Positions 26,869 to 35,890 are shown, numbered from the stretch's first letter. The stretch: 49,752 nt of DNA from Simplicispira psychrophila DSM 11588 (GCF_000688255.1 NZ_JHYS01000019.1:1-49752), one strand, 5' to 3'. A program made the numbers and translations. The notes: a model not told the origin generated them from the sequence alone.

Positions 26869-28359
26869 ATGAACTTCACCGATCCCACTGTGATCATGTT
26901 CAGCATTTACCTGTTTGCCATGCTGTTCATCGGTTTTCTAGGCTATCGCAGCACCAACAACCTCGACGACTACATTTTGGGCGGCCGCAGTCTGGGCAGC
27001 TTCGTCACCGCGCTGTCTGCTGGCGCGTCGGACATGAGCGGCTGGCTGCTGATGGGCCTGCCCGGCGCGGTCTATTTGTCCGGCCTGAGCGAGGCCTGGA
27101 TTGGCGTCGGTCTGGTGATGGGCGCGTATTTGAATTGGCGCTTTGTCGCGGCCCGTTTGCGCCTGTACACCGAGCGCTCGGGCAACGCCCTGACGCTGCC
27201 CGACTTCTTTGCCAACCGTTTCGAAGACAACGCCAAGTTGCTGCGCGTGCTGACCACGCTGGTGATTTTGGTGTTCTTCACCATCTACTGCGCCTCGGGC
27301 GTGGTGGCCGGCGCGCGCCTGTTCGAGAATATGTTTGGTATGCCCTACCAAACCGCCCTGTGGGTCGGCGCGGCTTGCACCATCTCTTATGTGTTTATTG
27401 GTGGCTTTTTGGCCGTCAGCTGGACGGACACCATCCAGGCCTCGCTGATGATTACCGCGCTGATCGTAGCTCCGGTGGTCGGCTATTTGGCCGTCACCAA
27501 TGGTCTGGAGCCGCAGCAATCGTTCACGGCCCTGATGGAGCCGGCCAAGCTGGACATGATGCGCGGCGCCTCGTTTGTCGGCATCGTGTCCTTGCTGGCG
27601 TGGGGCTTGGGCTACTTTGGCCAGCCGCACATTTTGGTGCGCTTTATGGCGGCTGAATCGGCAGCCATCATTCCGGCGGCACGCCGTATCAGCATGACGT
27701 GGATGATTTTGTGCCTGGCAGGCGCGGTGGCGGTCGGCTTTGTCGGCATTCCGTACTTTTTGACGCACAGCGGTGGTGCGTTAGCGGTGAACGCCAACTC
27801 GGAAACCGTGTTCATCGAAATGGCCAAACAGCTGTTCAACCCGTGGGTGGCCGGTCTGTTGCTGGCGGCTATTTTGGCGGCGGTGATGAGCACCTTGTCG
27901 TGCCAATTGCTGGTGTGCTCTAGCGCGCTGACCGAAGACATCTACCGCACCTTCTTGCGCAAAAACGCCAGCCAGACCGAATTGGTGTGGGTCGGCCGTG
28001 CCATGGTGATGATGATTGCGCTGGTGGCGATCGCCATTGCCAGCAACCCCGAGTCGAAAGTGCTGGGCATGGTCAGCTACGCATGGGCCGGTTTTGGCGC
28101 GGCGTTTGGCCCGGTGGTTATTTTGTCGCTGTTCTGGTCGCGCATGACGCGCAACGGCGCACTGGCCGGCATCTTGGTCGGCGCGGTCACGGTGGTGGTT
28201 TGGAAAAACTACATCGGCTTGGGCTTGTACGAAATCGTGCCCGGCTTTGTGTTGGCGACTTTGGCCGCCGTGGTGGTCAGCCGCATGGGCCAGCTGTCCA
28301 AGACCATGCTGAAAAAGCACAGCGAAGTAGACGCCGAAGTGCTGGCACTAGGACTATAA
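26869..28359 (+). CDS. putP: Sodium/proline symporter PutP
   Basis: A 496-residue member of the solute:sodium symporter family with about 13 membrane segments. MFSIYLFAMLFIGFLGYRSTNNLDDYILGGRSLG is the typical start. SAGASDMSGWLLMGLPGA holds the Na+ and proline site residues of PutP, and GYFGQPHILVRFMAA is a further signature. It brings proline in for PutA, whose gene ends about 125 bp upstream on the same strand. No GTTGCA word is seen in that gap, so putP may be read through from putA or use its own promoter. Confidence 0.96.
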   Translation: MNFTDPTVIMFSIYLFAMLFIGFLGYRSTNNLDDYILGGRSLGSFVTALSAGASDMSGWLLMGLPGAVYLSGLSEAWIGVGLVMGAYLNWRFVAARLRLYTERSGNALTLPDFFANRFEDNAKLLRVLTTLVILVFFTIYCASGVVAGARLFENMFGMPYQTALWVGAACTISYVFIGGFLAVSWTDTIQASLMITALIVAPVVGYLAVTNGLEPQQSFTALMEPAKLDMMRGASFVGIVSLLAWGLGYFGQPHILVRFMAAESAAIIPAARRISMTWMILCLAGAVAVGFVGIPYFLTHSGGALAVNANSETVFIEMAKQLFNPWVAGLLLAAILAAVMSTLSCQLLVCSSALTEDIYRTFLRKNASQTELVWVGRAMVMMIALVAIAIASNPESKVLGMVSYAWAGFGAAFGPVVILSLFWSRMTRNGALAGILVGAVTVVVWKNYIGLGLYEIVPGFVLATLAAVVVSRMGQLSKTMLKKHSEVDAEVLALGL

Positions 28360-28450
28360 AAAGATAGCTGCTAGCGCACGTCTTTAAAGGGTTTAAGAGT
28401 GTTTTAACTCTCAAATCCTTTAAATTAAAGCGCTAGCAGCTATTGATTTA
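28360..28450. repeat. Dispersed palindromic repeat (copy 3), likely two-way terminator
   Basis: A perfect 14-bp inverted repeat, ATAGCTGCTAGCGC (28364-28377) with GCGCTAGCAGCTAT (28430-28443), encloses a second nested hairpin (AAAGG, AGAGT against ACTCT, CCTTT). It lies between the convergent putP and LysE-type genes, a position that suits transcription stop for both. It is the most complete copy of the dispersed repeat in the window. Confidence 0.8.
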
Positions 28451-28459
28451 ATAGCCCCA

Positions 28460-29122
28460 TCAACGCTCTACGGCCAGTAGGCGCAAGGCCAGACCGAGAA
28501 ACACCAAGCCAGCGGCGCGGTTGAGCCACTTTTGCGCCCGCGCCGAGCCTTGCAACAAGGCACCAAACGCGCCCGAAAAGCAGGCAATCGCGCCAAACAC
28601 CAGCAGCGACGCCAGCATAAAAATGAGGCCCAGCAGCATGATTTGCAACGCCATACTGCCGCGCGCCGGCTCGGCAAACTGCGGCAAAAAAGCCAAGAAA
28701 AACACCAGCACTTTGGGGTTGGTCAAATTCATCACCACCCCGCGCCCGACCATGCGCGCGGCGTTGGTGGTCGGCGTCGCGGGCGCAGCGGTATCAACGT
28801 CCGCCGCCTGATTCACCGACACCGGCGCACGCAATGCTTGCCAAGCCAACCACGCCAAATACGCCGCGCCGCCGCTCTTGAGCAAGGTAAACGCCAGCGC
28901 CGACGCGGCAAATACCGCCGCCAGTCCCAGCGCCACCGCCGCCGTCTGCACGCACAAGCCCAAACACAGGCCGACCACCACGCACATCCCGGCACGCCAG
29001 CCACGCTGCGCCGACTGCAGCAGCACAAAAATATTGTCCGGGCCGGGCGTCAGCGCCAGCAGCAGCGAGACGCCAAAGAACGCCAGCAAGGTGTCGTAGG
29101 AAAGCATGGGGAAAGTGTGCAA
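28460..29122 (-). CDS. LysE/RhtB-family amino-acid exporter
   Basis: A 220-residue membrane protein with about six segments. LLALTPGPDNIFVLLQSAQRGWRAG is the diagnostic LysE/RhtB N-terminal motif, and NLTNPKVLVFFLAFLPQF the second family signature. It probably exports an amino acid or derivative. A start at 29107 (MLSYDTLL) would match the family better than the ATG at 29122. It is convergent with putP, which raises the possibility that it relieves amino-acid excess; the substrate is unknown. Confidence 0.93.
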   Translation of the reverse strand: MHTFPMLSYDTLLAFFGVSLLLALTPGPDNIFVLLQSAQRGWRAGMCVVVGLCLGLCVQTAAVALGLAAVFAASALAFTLLKSGGAAYLAWLAWQALRAPVSVNQAADVDTAAPATPTTNAARMVGRGVVMNLTNPKVLVFFLAFLPQFAEPARGSMALQIMLLGLIFMLASLLVFGAIACFSGAFGALLQGSARAQKWLNRAAGLVFLGLALRLLAVER

Positions 29123-29130
29123 TGAAAGCG

Positions 29131-29170
29131 AACAACAAAAAACCGCAGCGCACTCAAGGTGGGCTGCGGT
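29131..29170 (-). terminator. Rho-independent terminator of the folE-BLUF operon
   Basis: A perfect 8-bp stem, ACCGCAGC (29142-29149) with GCTGCGGT (29163-29170). On the minus strand it is followed by a TTTTTTGTTGTT run. It lies 30 bp past the BLUF gene stop. Confidence 0.85.
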
Positions 29171-29200
29171 CTGAAAAAATGCGGGCGCGTCAGACAGGCT

Positions 29201-29623
29201 TCAGGCGCGGCCCATGACGGAGGCGGTGGCCATCAACTCTTCCAGCAGCGCAAACGACACTTTGCCGGACACGGCGTAGGGGTCGAGCTCGGGCTTTTCG
29301 GAGTATTTGAGCAAGATGGAATGGTTGAGCTTGGACAGATTTACCTGGCCCATCGTCCAACCACCAAAGCGGCGTTCGGCAATTTCTTCGTAGCTCAGCA
29401 GCTCAACATTCTTGTGACGCGGGTCGCGCTGGATGTGGCCGTACAGCTCGTTGACGGCCGAACGCCCGCCTTCGATGGCCTGCAAAAAGATGCCGCCGCC
29501 ATAGCACAGGATGCCGGTGATGCCGCAGGGCGGGTTGTGCTGGCGCGACTGCGTCAGGATGGCTTCAATGGCGGTGGGCGAAGGGTCCACCGCGCGGCTG
29601 GCGTACAGCAGGCGTACCAACAT
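29201..29623 (-). CDS. BLUF-domain blue-light sensor protein
   Basis: A 140-residue protein that is almost only a BLUF domain, which binds FAD and senses blue light. Tyr7 and Ser9 (LLYASRA), the Asn and Gly in HNPPCGITGILCY, the Gln in IFLQAIEG, and the Trp/Met in FGGWTMG correspond to the flavin-contact residues of the family. There is no attached output domain, so it must act through a partner or its short C-terminal helix. The ATG lies 2 nt after the folE stop (TGACCATG), implying coupled translation with GTP cyclohydrolase I. Light sensing is inferred from motifs and not proven. Confidence 0.9.
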   Translation of the reverse strand: MLVRLLYASRAVDPSPTAIEAILTQSRQHNPPCGITGILCYGGGIFLQAIEGGRSAVNELYGHIQRDPRHKNVELLSYEEIAERRFGGWTMGQVNLSKLNHSILLKYSEKPELDPYAVSGKVSFALLEELMATASVMGRA

Positions 29624-29625
29624 GG

Positions 29626-30351
29626 TCAGTTTCTTCCGGGGATGAGTGACAAAAATTCGCGGCGCAGGTTGGGGTCTTTCAAAAAGACACCGCGCATGAC
29701 GGAGTTGAGCATCTTGCTATCGAGCTCGCGCACACCGCGCCACGACATACAAAAGTGGCTGGCTTCCATGACGATGGCCAAGCCATCGGGCTGGGTCATT
29801 TCCATGATCAGGTCCGCCAGTTGCACCACCGCTTCTTCCTGGATTTGCGGGCGGCCCATGATCCAATCGACCAAGCGCGCGTATTTGGACAGGCCAATCA
29901 CGTTGGTGTGTTCGTTGGGCATCACGCCAATCCAAATTTTGCCCATCACCGGGCAGAAATGGTGGCTGCAAGCGCTGCGCACGGTGAGCGGGCCGACGAT
30001 CATCAGCTCGTTGAGGTGCTCGGCGTTGGGGAATTCGGTGATGGCGGGCGGCGGCACGTAGCGGCCGTTGAACACCTCATTCACATACATCTTGGCGACA
30101 CGGCGCGCCGTGTTCTGCGTGTTGTGGTCGCCCTCGGTGTGGATGACCAGGCTGTCGAGCACGCCCTGCATCTTGATTTCGACTTCATCGAGCAGCAGGT
30201 CGAGTTCGCCCGGCTCGATGAACTCGGCAATGTTATCGTTGGCGTTAAAGCGCTTGCGCGCAGCCGTGAGGCGCTCACGGATCTTGACGGAAACAGGCGT
30301 TCCCTCGTCGCTGGTGGCAGGATGCATGTCGGCAGCAAGTGATCTGAACAT
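29626..30351 (-). CDS. folE: GTP cyclohydrolase I
   Basis: About 241 residues; converts GTP to 7,8-dihydroneopterin triphosphate, the first folate step. The zinc ligands are in SACSHHFCPVMG (Cys and His) and SHFCMSWRGV (second Cys). The GTP site includes IGLSKYARLVDW and QLADLIM. I chose the ATG at 30351 (MFRSLAADM). A GTG at 30375 is also in frame, and a later Met starts MHPATSD. It is followed by the BLUF gene in the same operon. Its product is the substrate of NudB, encoded about 2 kb away on the same strand. Confidence 0.95.
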   Translation of the reverse strand: MFRSLAADMHPATSDEGTPVSVKIRERLTAARKRFNANDNIAEFIEPGELDLLLDEVEIKMQGVLDSLVIHTEGDHNTQNTARRVAKMYVNEVFNGRYVPPPAITEFPNAEHLNELMIVGPLTVRSACSHHFCPVMGKIWIGVMPNEHTNVIGLSKYARLVDWIMGRPQIQEEAVVQLADLIMEMTQPDGLAIVMEASHFCMSWRGVRELDSKMLNSVMRGVFLKDPNLRREFLSLIPGRN

Positions 30352-30404
30352 GCCACCATCGTACCAGCGAACCACATTTCGCAGGTTACAAGGGCTTTTG
30401 CCAT

Positions 30405-30450
30405 CTAACGCATATACAGCGAGCGCTGATAGCTATTAAAAATATAGTAA
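30405..30450. repeat. Degenerate half copy of the dispersed repeat
   Basis: AGCGCTGATAGCTATT followed by an AT-rich run lies between folE and clsB. Only one arm of the palindrome is evident. Confidence 0.45.
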
Positions 30451-30461
30451 AAGACCCGCAC

Positions 30462-31715
30462 TCAGTAACTTTTTCCAGCCACCCACAGGGCGGTGCGCAT
30501 GATGCCAAAGGCCGCCCAATCCAGCGCGCGCTGGCGCCAAGGACGCAAGGCATAGCTGGCCGGATCGAGCAGGCGTCCGGCGCGGTCCATGGCCTGCACC
30601 AGCCGCTGGCGCAAATCCTGCGCAAAGCCGGCATCTTCAATCACCACATTGGCCTCGCGCGCCAGCAGCAGCGACAGCGGGTCCAAGTTGGACGAGCCTA
30701 CTGTGGCCCAGGGGCGAGACGTCTGGGCGTCCATGACGGCCACCTTGGCGTGCAAGAAACTCGGTGCGTACTCATGAATTTCCACCCCTGCGGCCAGCAG
30801 CGCGCCATACACCGGCCGTGCGGCGTGGTACTGCATGAAGTATTCGTAGCGCCCCTGCAGCAGCAGGCGCACGCGCACGCCGCGCTGCGCCGCCAGCACC
30901 AGGGCTCGGCGCAGCTTGCGTCCGGGCACAAAGTAGGCATTGGCAATGATGATTTCTTCGCGTGCCAGACCGACCGCACGCAGGTAGGATTTTTCAATCC
31001 GGGTGCGGTCGCGCAGGTTGTCGCGCAGCACCAACGCAGCGCGCATACCGCTGGCGGCCTTGCGCCCGGCACGCTGCGCAGCGCTAGCCACACTGGCGGC
31101 GCGCAACGAGCGCAGTGCACTACTGAGGTGGTGGTGGCGGATCTCGCTGACGGCCTGGATGCGCCGCCACACCTTCTCCATGGCATCGCTGGCCTGGCTG
31201 GCCAAGCGGCCGCTGGCCTGCACGGCAAAATCAAAACGTGGCGCTTCCAGCGCGCCGTAGTTGGGATCGTAAAAATCGTCCAGTACGTTGATGCCGCCGC
31301 AAAACAGCACTTGGCGATCGACCACGCACAGCTTGCGGTGCAGGCGCTGCCAGCGCTGTGGCAGCAGCAGCCCCAGCGGCCCGAGGGGCGAATACACGCG
31401 GTATTGCACACCGGCGGTCTGAAAACGCTCGGCCCATGCTGGCGGCAAGGGTGCAGTGCCAAAGCCGTCCACCAGCACACAGGTGTGTACGCCGCGCTGC
31501 GCCGCGTGTACCAGCGCCTCGGCCACATCCGCGCCAGCGCCGGTCAAGTCAAAAATATAGGTTTCCAACTGGATGGCGACACGGGCCTCATCGATGGCCC
31601 GGATCAGCGCCGGAAACAGCTCCACGGTTCCCTGCAGCAGTTGTACGCAGTGCCCATCTCCCAGGTTGAGGCCTTTTTTCAAATGTGTGTCCTTGTTGTG
31701 CCATGCGGCGGGCAC
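30462..31715 (-). CDS. clsB: Cardiolipin synthase B-like phospholipase D protein
   Basis: A 417-residue protein with two HKD phospholipase D motifs: HRKLCVVD in the first half, followed by GGINV, and HAKVAVMD in the second, followed by GSSNLDPLS. This double-HKD layout and the lack of N-terminal membrane helices match ClsB (YbhO), which makes cardiolipin. It is preceded by a YbhP-like gene, as in E. coli ybhP-clsB. That conserved neighbour supports the call. It is the last gene of the nudB-EEP-clsB run. Confidence 0.9.
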   Translation of the reverse strand: MPAAWHNKDTHLKKGLNLGDGHCVQLLQGTVELFPALIRAIDEARVAIQLETYIFDLTGAGADVAEALVHAAQRGVHTCVLVDGFGTAPLPPAWAERFQTAGVQYRVYSPLGPLGLLLPQRWQRLHRKLCVVDRQVLFCGGINVLDDFYDPNYGALEAPRFDFAVQASGRLASQASDAMEKVWRRIQAVSEIRHHHLSSALRSLRAASVASAAQRAGRKAASGMRAALVLRDNLRDRTRIEKSYLRAVGLAREEIIIANAYFVPGRKLRRALVLAAQRGVRVRLLLQGRYEYFMQYHAARPVYGALLAAGVEIHEYAPSFLHAKVAVMDAQTSRPWATVGSSNLDPLSLLLAREANVVIEDAGFAQDLRQRLVQAMDRAGRLLDPASYALRPWRQRALDWAAFGIMRTALWVAGKSY

Positions 31716-31743
31716 TGCAACATGGCAGTCCCTGCCCCCAAAG

Positions 31744-32493
31744 CTACACCCGAAACTCGGCGATCAACGGCAGGTGGTCGGACATGCGCCACCAGATGCG
31801 TCCACGCGGCACTTTCAGGCCCAGCGGCGTCAGGCCACGCACATAAATATGGTCCAACTGCACCAGCGGCAGACGCGCCGGGTAGGTCAGCGCCTGCGTG
31901 GCGTCGAACTCGATCAGGCCAAAACGCGCCAGGGCGGTCTTGATCTGCAGACCCCAATCGTTGAAGTCGCCGGCGACGATGAGCGGCGCATTTTCCGGAA
32001 TTTCACGCTCAATGAACTGGCGAATGCGCTGCACCTGGCGCACCCGGCTGCCGGCAATCAGCCCCAGATGCACCACGATGACGTGCACATGCTTGCCCTG
32101 CAAATCGACCTGCACATGCAGCAGGCCGCGCTGCTCAAAGCGGTGGTCAGATATGTCCTCGTGCTGGTGGCCGATGACCGGCCAGCGCGTCAGCAGGGCG
32201 TTGCCGTGCTCGCCGTGTTTGGTAAAGGCATTGGTGCGGTACACCGACGAATAGCCTTCCGGGGCTAAAAATTCAGCCTGGGACACGTCGGGCCAGCGCT
32301 TGAAATACAGCGCCTCGCTGCGGTTCATCTTGCGCACTTCCTGCAGGCAGACGATGTCGGCATCGAGCTGCTCGACGGCGTGGCCCAGGTTGTGGATTTC
32401 CAAGCGACGCGCCGGGCCAATACCCGACACGCCTTTATGGATGTTGTAAGTAGCGACCCGCAGAATGCCGGAGTCATTGAGCAGAGTGGTCAT
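31744..32493 (-). CDS. YbhP-like endonuclease/exonuclease/phosphatase-family protein
   Basis: About 249 residues with the EEP (DNase I-like) fold. LRVATYNIHKG opens the domain, CLQEVRK holds the metal-binding Glu, VAGDFNDW the Asp/Asn pair, and MSDHLPLIAEF the terminal catalytic His. The ATG at 32491-32493 overlaps the stop of nudB, so the two are coupled. The frame runs further upstream, but that part is nudB in another frame. The pairing with clsB is shared with E. coli. The substrate is unknown and may be a lipid or phosphate ester. Confidence 0.9.
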   Translation of the reverse strand: MTTLLNDSGILRVATYNIHKGVSGIGPARRLEIHNLGHAVEQLDADIVCLQEVRKMNRSEALYFKRWPDVSQAEFLAPEGYSSVYRTNAFTKHGEHGNALLTRWPVIGHQHEDISDHRFEQRGLLHVQVDLQGKHVHVIVVHLGLIAGSRVRQVQRIRQFIEREIPENAPLIVAGDFNDWGLQIKTALARFGLIEFDATQALTYPARLPLVQLDHIYVRGLTPLGLKVPRGRIWWRMSDHLPLIAEFRV

Positions 32494-32969
32494 CGTGGAA
32501 CAAATTGTGGCAGTAACAGGATAGCCTCGGCATTCGAGGATGAAAAACAGCGATCTGCCGCCTCCCGCCAGGGCCACCAGCCACACGCCGTGTGTTCGCG
32601 CGGATTCAAAGTGATGGGGGTTTGGTCGGGCACTTGCAGGCTCAGCAGATGCTCCGTGTTGTACAGCACCCCGGGCGCATAGCGCGTCAGCCATTGCGGA
32701 TAGATGGCGTAGACATTCTCCAAGTGCCAGTCGATCAGCACATGGCCCGGTGCCGTGGCGTCGATGCCGGTTTCTTCCTGCACTTCGCGCAGCGCCGTCG
32801 TCTGCCACGCCTCCGCCAGTGTGTCCTTGCTGCCCGTCACCGACTGCCAGAACACCGACCCATCGGGCGCCGGGTCGGTACGCCGAATCAATAAAACCTC
32901 CAACGCCCCAGTGTGGATGACCACCAGCACGGACTGGGGAATTTTGTAGTTTTTATTCCCCAATGCCAT
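32490..32969 (-). CDS. nudB: Dihydroneopterin triphosphate diphosphatase NudB
   Basis: A 159-residue Nudix hydrolase. The Nudix box is GSKDTLAEAWQTTALREVQEETGI. Flanking signatures (PQSVLVVIHT near the start, FWQSVTGSKD, TEHLLSLQVP, EHTACGWWPWREA) are those of NudB rather than other Nudix enzymes. It removes pyrophosphate from the FolE product in folate synthesis. It follows aspS, as in E. coli, but a terminator hairpin lies between them. Its stop overlaps the EEP gene start. Confidence 0.94.
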   Translation of the reverse strand: MALGNKNYKIPQSVLVVIHTGALEVLLIRRTDPAPDGSVFWQSVTGSKDTLAEAWQTTALREVQEETGIDATAPGHVLIDWHLENVYAIYPQWLTRYAPGVLYNTEHLLSLQVPDQTPITLNPREHTACGWWPWREAADRCFSSSNAEAILLLPQFVPR

Positions 32970-32982
32970 GGTTATTCCTTGC

Positions 32983-33010
32983 TAAAGAAAGGGCGCCCGA
33001 AGGCGCCCAG
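32983..33010 (-). terminator. Hairpin terminator after aspS
   Basis: GGGCGCC (32991-32997), loop CGAA, GGCGCCC (33002-33008). On the minus strand it is followed by TTTCTTT. It would stop aspS transcripts before nudB, at least in part. Confidence 0.75.
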
Positions 33011-33038
33011 TTGCTTCATCCAAACCGGCAACCGCCCC

Positions 33039-34853
33039 TCAGACAGGCTTCACCGCATCCAGGTTACGCAAGCGGATGTGCAGCTCGCGCAGCTGCTTTT
33101 CGTCCACTGGCGATGGTGCTTGCGTCAACAGGCACTGGGCGCGCTGGGTTTTCGGGAAGGCGATCACGTCGCGGATCGACTCGGCGCCGGTCATCATGGT
33201 GACGATGCGGTCCAGACCAAAGGCCAAGCCGCCGTGCGGGGGCGCGCCGTATTGCAGCGCGTCCAGCAGGAAGCCAAACTTTTGCTGTGCGTCTTCGGGC
33301 GTGATCTTGAGCGCATCGAACACTTTTCGCTGCACGTCAGCACGGTGGATACGCACCGAGCCGCCGCCCATTTCCCAGCCGTTCAAGACCATGTCGTAGC
33401 CCTTGGAGATGCACTTCTCCGGGGCGGTGACCATGTAGTCTTCGTGGCCGTCTTTGGGCGCGGTGAAGGGGTGGTGCACAGCCACCCAGCGGTCGTTTTC
33501 TTCGTCGTGCTCGAACATCGGAAAGTCCACCACCCACAGCGGTGCCCAGCGGTCTTCAAACAGGCCGTGTTTCTTACCGAACTCGCTGTGGCCGATCTTG
33601 ATGCGCAGCGCGCCAATAGCGTCGTTGACGATTTTTTCTTTGTCGGCACCAAAGAACAGCAGGTCGCCGTTTTGTGCGCCGGTGCGCTCCAACACTTCGG
33701 TCAACACGCTGTCTTGGATGTTTTTGACGATGGGCGACTGCAAGCCGTCACGGCCCTTGCTCAGGTCGTTGACCTTGATGTAAGCCAAGCCTTTGGCGCC
33801 GTAGATTTTGACGAACTCGGTGTAGGCATCGATCTCGCTGCGCGACAGGCCGCTGCCTTCGACCGCACCACCGGGCACGCGCAGGGCGACGACGCGGCCA
33901 TTCTTCATGTTGGCGGCACCGGCAAACACCTTGAAGTCCACCGCCTTCATCACTTCGGTCAGCTCGGTGAATTCGAGCTTGACGCGCAGGTCGGGCTTGT
34001 CCGAGCCAAAGCGGTGCGCCGCGTCTTGGTAGGTCATGACCGGGAAATCACCCAAGTCCACGTTGAGCGTGTTCTGGAACACGGTCTTGATCATGTCTTG
34101 CGTCAGATCGCGGATTTCTTGCTCGTCCATGAACGAGGTTTCAATATCGATCTGCGTAAATTCAGGCTGGCGATCAGCGCGCAGGTCTTCATCGCGGAAG
34201 CACTTGGTGATTTGGTAGTAGCGGTCAAAGCCGGCCACCATCAGCAGTTGCTTGAACAACTGGGGCGACTGCGGCAGCGCAAAAAACTGGCCGTCGTGCA
34301 CGCGGCTGGGCACCAAATAATCACGCGCGCCTTCGGGCGTGCTTTTGGTGAGCATCGGCGTTTCGATGTCGATAAAGCCGCTGATGTCAAGGAACTTGCG
34401 CACCTCCATCGCCACTTTGTAGCGCAGCTTCAGGTTGTTTTGCATGTACGGGCGGCGCAGGTCCAGCACACGGTGCGTCAGGCGCGTCGTCTCCGACAGG
34501 TTGTCTTCGTCGATCTGGAACGGCGGCGTGACCGAGGCGTTCAGCACGTTCAACTCGTGGCACAGCACTTCAATTTTGCCGCTGGGCAGATTGTCGTTGG
34601 TGGTACCTTCAGGACGGGCGCGCACCAAGCCTTTGACCTGCACGCAAAACTCGTTGCGCACGTCTTCGGCGATTTTGAACATCTCGGCGCGATCGGGGTC
34701 GCAGACGATTTGCACTGAGCCTTCGCGGTCGCGCAGGTCGATAAAAATAACACCGCCATGGTCGCGGCGGCGGTTAACCCAGCCCGACAGGGTGACGGTT
34801 TGGCCCAACAGGGCTTCGGTGACAAGACCGCAATAGTGGGAACGCATAGCCAT
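33039..34853 (-). CDS. aspS: Aspartyl-tRNA synthetase
   Basis: About 604 residues, a class II synthetase of bacterial type. The N-terminal OB fold reads [24 protein letters not shown]. Motif 2 is [18 protein letters not shown], the bacterial GAD insertion domain is in the middle, and motif 3 is [15 protein letters not shown]. The ATG at 34853 (MAMRSHYCG) fits the family; a Met two codons later is possible. The longer frame from 34883 lacks support. It follows the DUF502 gene on the same strand. Whether it charges only Asp or also Asn tRNA cannot be told here. Confidence 0.97.
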   Translation of the reverse strand: MAMRSHYCGLVTEALLGQTVTLSGWVNRRRDHGGVIFIDLRDREGSVQIVCDPDRAEMFKIAEDVRNEFCVQVKGLVRARPEGTTNDNLPSGKIEVLCHELNVLNASVTPPFQIDEDNLSETTRLTHRVLDLRRPYMQNNLKLRYKVAMEVRKFLDISGFIDIETPMLTKSTPEGARDYLVPSRVHDGQFFALPQSPQLFKQLLMVAGFDRYYQITKCFRDEDLRADRQPEFTQIDIETSFMDEQEIRDLTQDMIKTVFQNTLNVDLGDFPVMTYQDAAHRFGSDKPDLRVKLEFTELTEVMKAVDFKVFAGAANMKNGRVVALRVPGGAVEGSGLSRSEIDAYTEFVKIYGAKGLAYIKVNDLSKGRDGLQSPIVKNIQDSVLTEVLERTGAQNGDLLFFGADKEKIVNDAIGALRIKIGHSEFGKKHGLFEDRWAPLWVVDFPMFEHDEENDRWVAVHHPFTAPKDGHEDYMVTAPEKCISKGYDMVLNGWEMGGGSVRIHRADVQRKVFDALKITPEDAQQKFGFLLDALQYGAPPHGGLAFGLDRIVTMMTGAESIRDVIAFPKTQRAQCLLTQAPSPVDEKQLRELHIRLRNLDAVKPV

Positions 34854-34898
34854 GGCAGATTTCTGGCGCCGTTGTCGGCGCAAAGGGATAAAAAAAGA

Positions 34899-35519
34899 TT
34901 AACGGGAAGCGGCCAGCAACGGATCGCTGGGAACCACCACTCCCATGGAAACGATATAGCGCAGGGCAGCATCGACGCTCATTTCCAGCTCGACGCACTC
35001 GCTCTTGCGCACCATCACAAAATAACCGCCCGTCGGATTGGGCGTGGTCGGCACGTAGACGCTGACGAATTCATCACGCAAGTAAGCGGCGACTTCACCA
35101 TTGGGCGCCCCCGTGATGAAAGCCACCGTCCAGACGCCTTCGCGCGGCCACTGCACCAGCACGGCAGTGCGAAAGGCGTTGCCGCTCTCGGAAAATACGG
35201 TATCTGAGACCTGCTTGACGCTGGAATAAATCGAGCGCACCACCGGAATGCGGCTGACCAAAGCGTCGCCCCACTGCACCAGTTTGCGGCCGGCAAAATT
35301 GCTCGCCGTAGCGCCCACCACCAACAGAATCAGCAAAGTCAGCAGCACGCCAAAGCCGGGAATATGAAAACCCAGCAGCTTGTCCGGGTGCCAGGCGCCC
35401 GGCAGGATCAGCAAGGTCTGGTCGAGCAGACCAACGATCCAGTTGAGCACGGCGATAGTGATCGCTCCGGGAACGATCACCAGCAATCCGGTAAACAGCC
35501 ATTTGCGAAAGTGCGCCAT
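34899..35519 (-). CDS. DUF502-family membrane protein
   Basis: A 206-residue protein with two N-terminal membrane helices (LFTGLLVIVPGAITIAVLNWIVG and GVLLTLLILLVVGATASNF). A soluble domain with IPVVRSIYSSVKQVSDTV and VYVPTTPNPTGGYFVMV follows. These are the signatures of DUF502, a widespread inner-membrane family of unknown function. It sits between a small zinc-ribbon gene and aspS, a common betaproteobacterial order. Confidence 0.9.
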   Translation of the reverse strand: MAHFRKWLFTGLLVIVPGAITIAVLNWIVGLLDQTLLILPGAWHPDKLLGFHIPGFGVLLTLLILLVVGATASNFAGRKLVQWGDALVSRIPVVRSIYSSVKQVSDTVFSESGNAFRTAVLVQWPREGVWTVAFITGAPNGEVAAYLRDEFVSVYVPTTPNPTGGYFVMVRKSECVELEMSVDAALRYIVSMGVVVPSDPLLAASR

Positions 35520-35536
35520 GCAAAAACCGGGTGTAG

Positions 35537-35890
35537 TCAGCTGGCGCTGGGGGCCGCAGAGGCAGCGGGCGCAGCAGCGGCTGCCGCTGGGGCGGCGGTG
35601 CTGGCAGGCGCGTCCTTGGCCGCAGCCGGGGCAGCAATCTGGCTGTCACTGGCGGCAGCTGGCGCATCAGTAGCGCCAGACGCGGGCGCGGCACCGGCGC
35701 CGCTGTTGCCGCCGCGAAAATCGGTGACGTACCAACCCGAGCCCTTGAGCTGAAAGCCGGCGGCCGTCAGCTGCTTGGTGAAGGTCTCGGCACCACATTC
35801 GGGGCAGGTGGTCAGCGGATCGGCGGACATTTTTTGCAGCACATCCTTGGCATGGCCACAGGAGCCGCATTTGTAGGCGTATATAGGCAT
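35537..35890 (-). CDS. FmdB-type zinc-ribbon protein
   Basis: A 117-residue protein. The first 45 residues form an FmdB zinc ribbon: MPIYAYKCGSCGHAKDVLQKM and TCPECGAETFTKQLTAAGF, with Cys pairs at 8, 11 and 29, 32. The remainder is an Ala/Pro-rich low-complexity tail. The start at 35890 is set by the domain; the frame is open upstream without meaning. It lies upstream of DUF502 and aspS. The role is unknown and may be regulatory. Confidence 0.9.
   Translation of the reverse strand: MPIYAYKCGSCGHAKDVLQKMSADPLTTCPECGAETFTKQLTAAGFQLKGSGWYVTDFRGGNSGAGAAPASGATDAPAAASDSQIAAPAAAKDAPASTAAPAAAAAAPAASAAPSAS

Noticed and set aside
32494-32808. N-terminal extension of the EEP-family gene
   Set aside because: The extension is nudB read in another frame. 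The EEP domain begins at the ATG overlapping the nudB stop.
32913-34718. 601-codon open frame on the plus strand
   Set aside because: It is antisense to aspS, which has all synthetase motifs.
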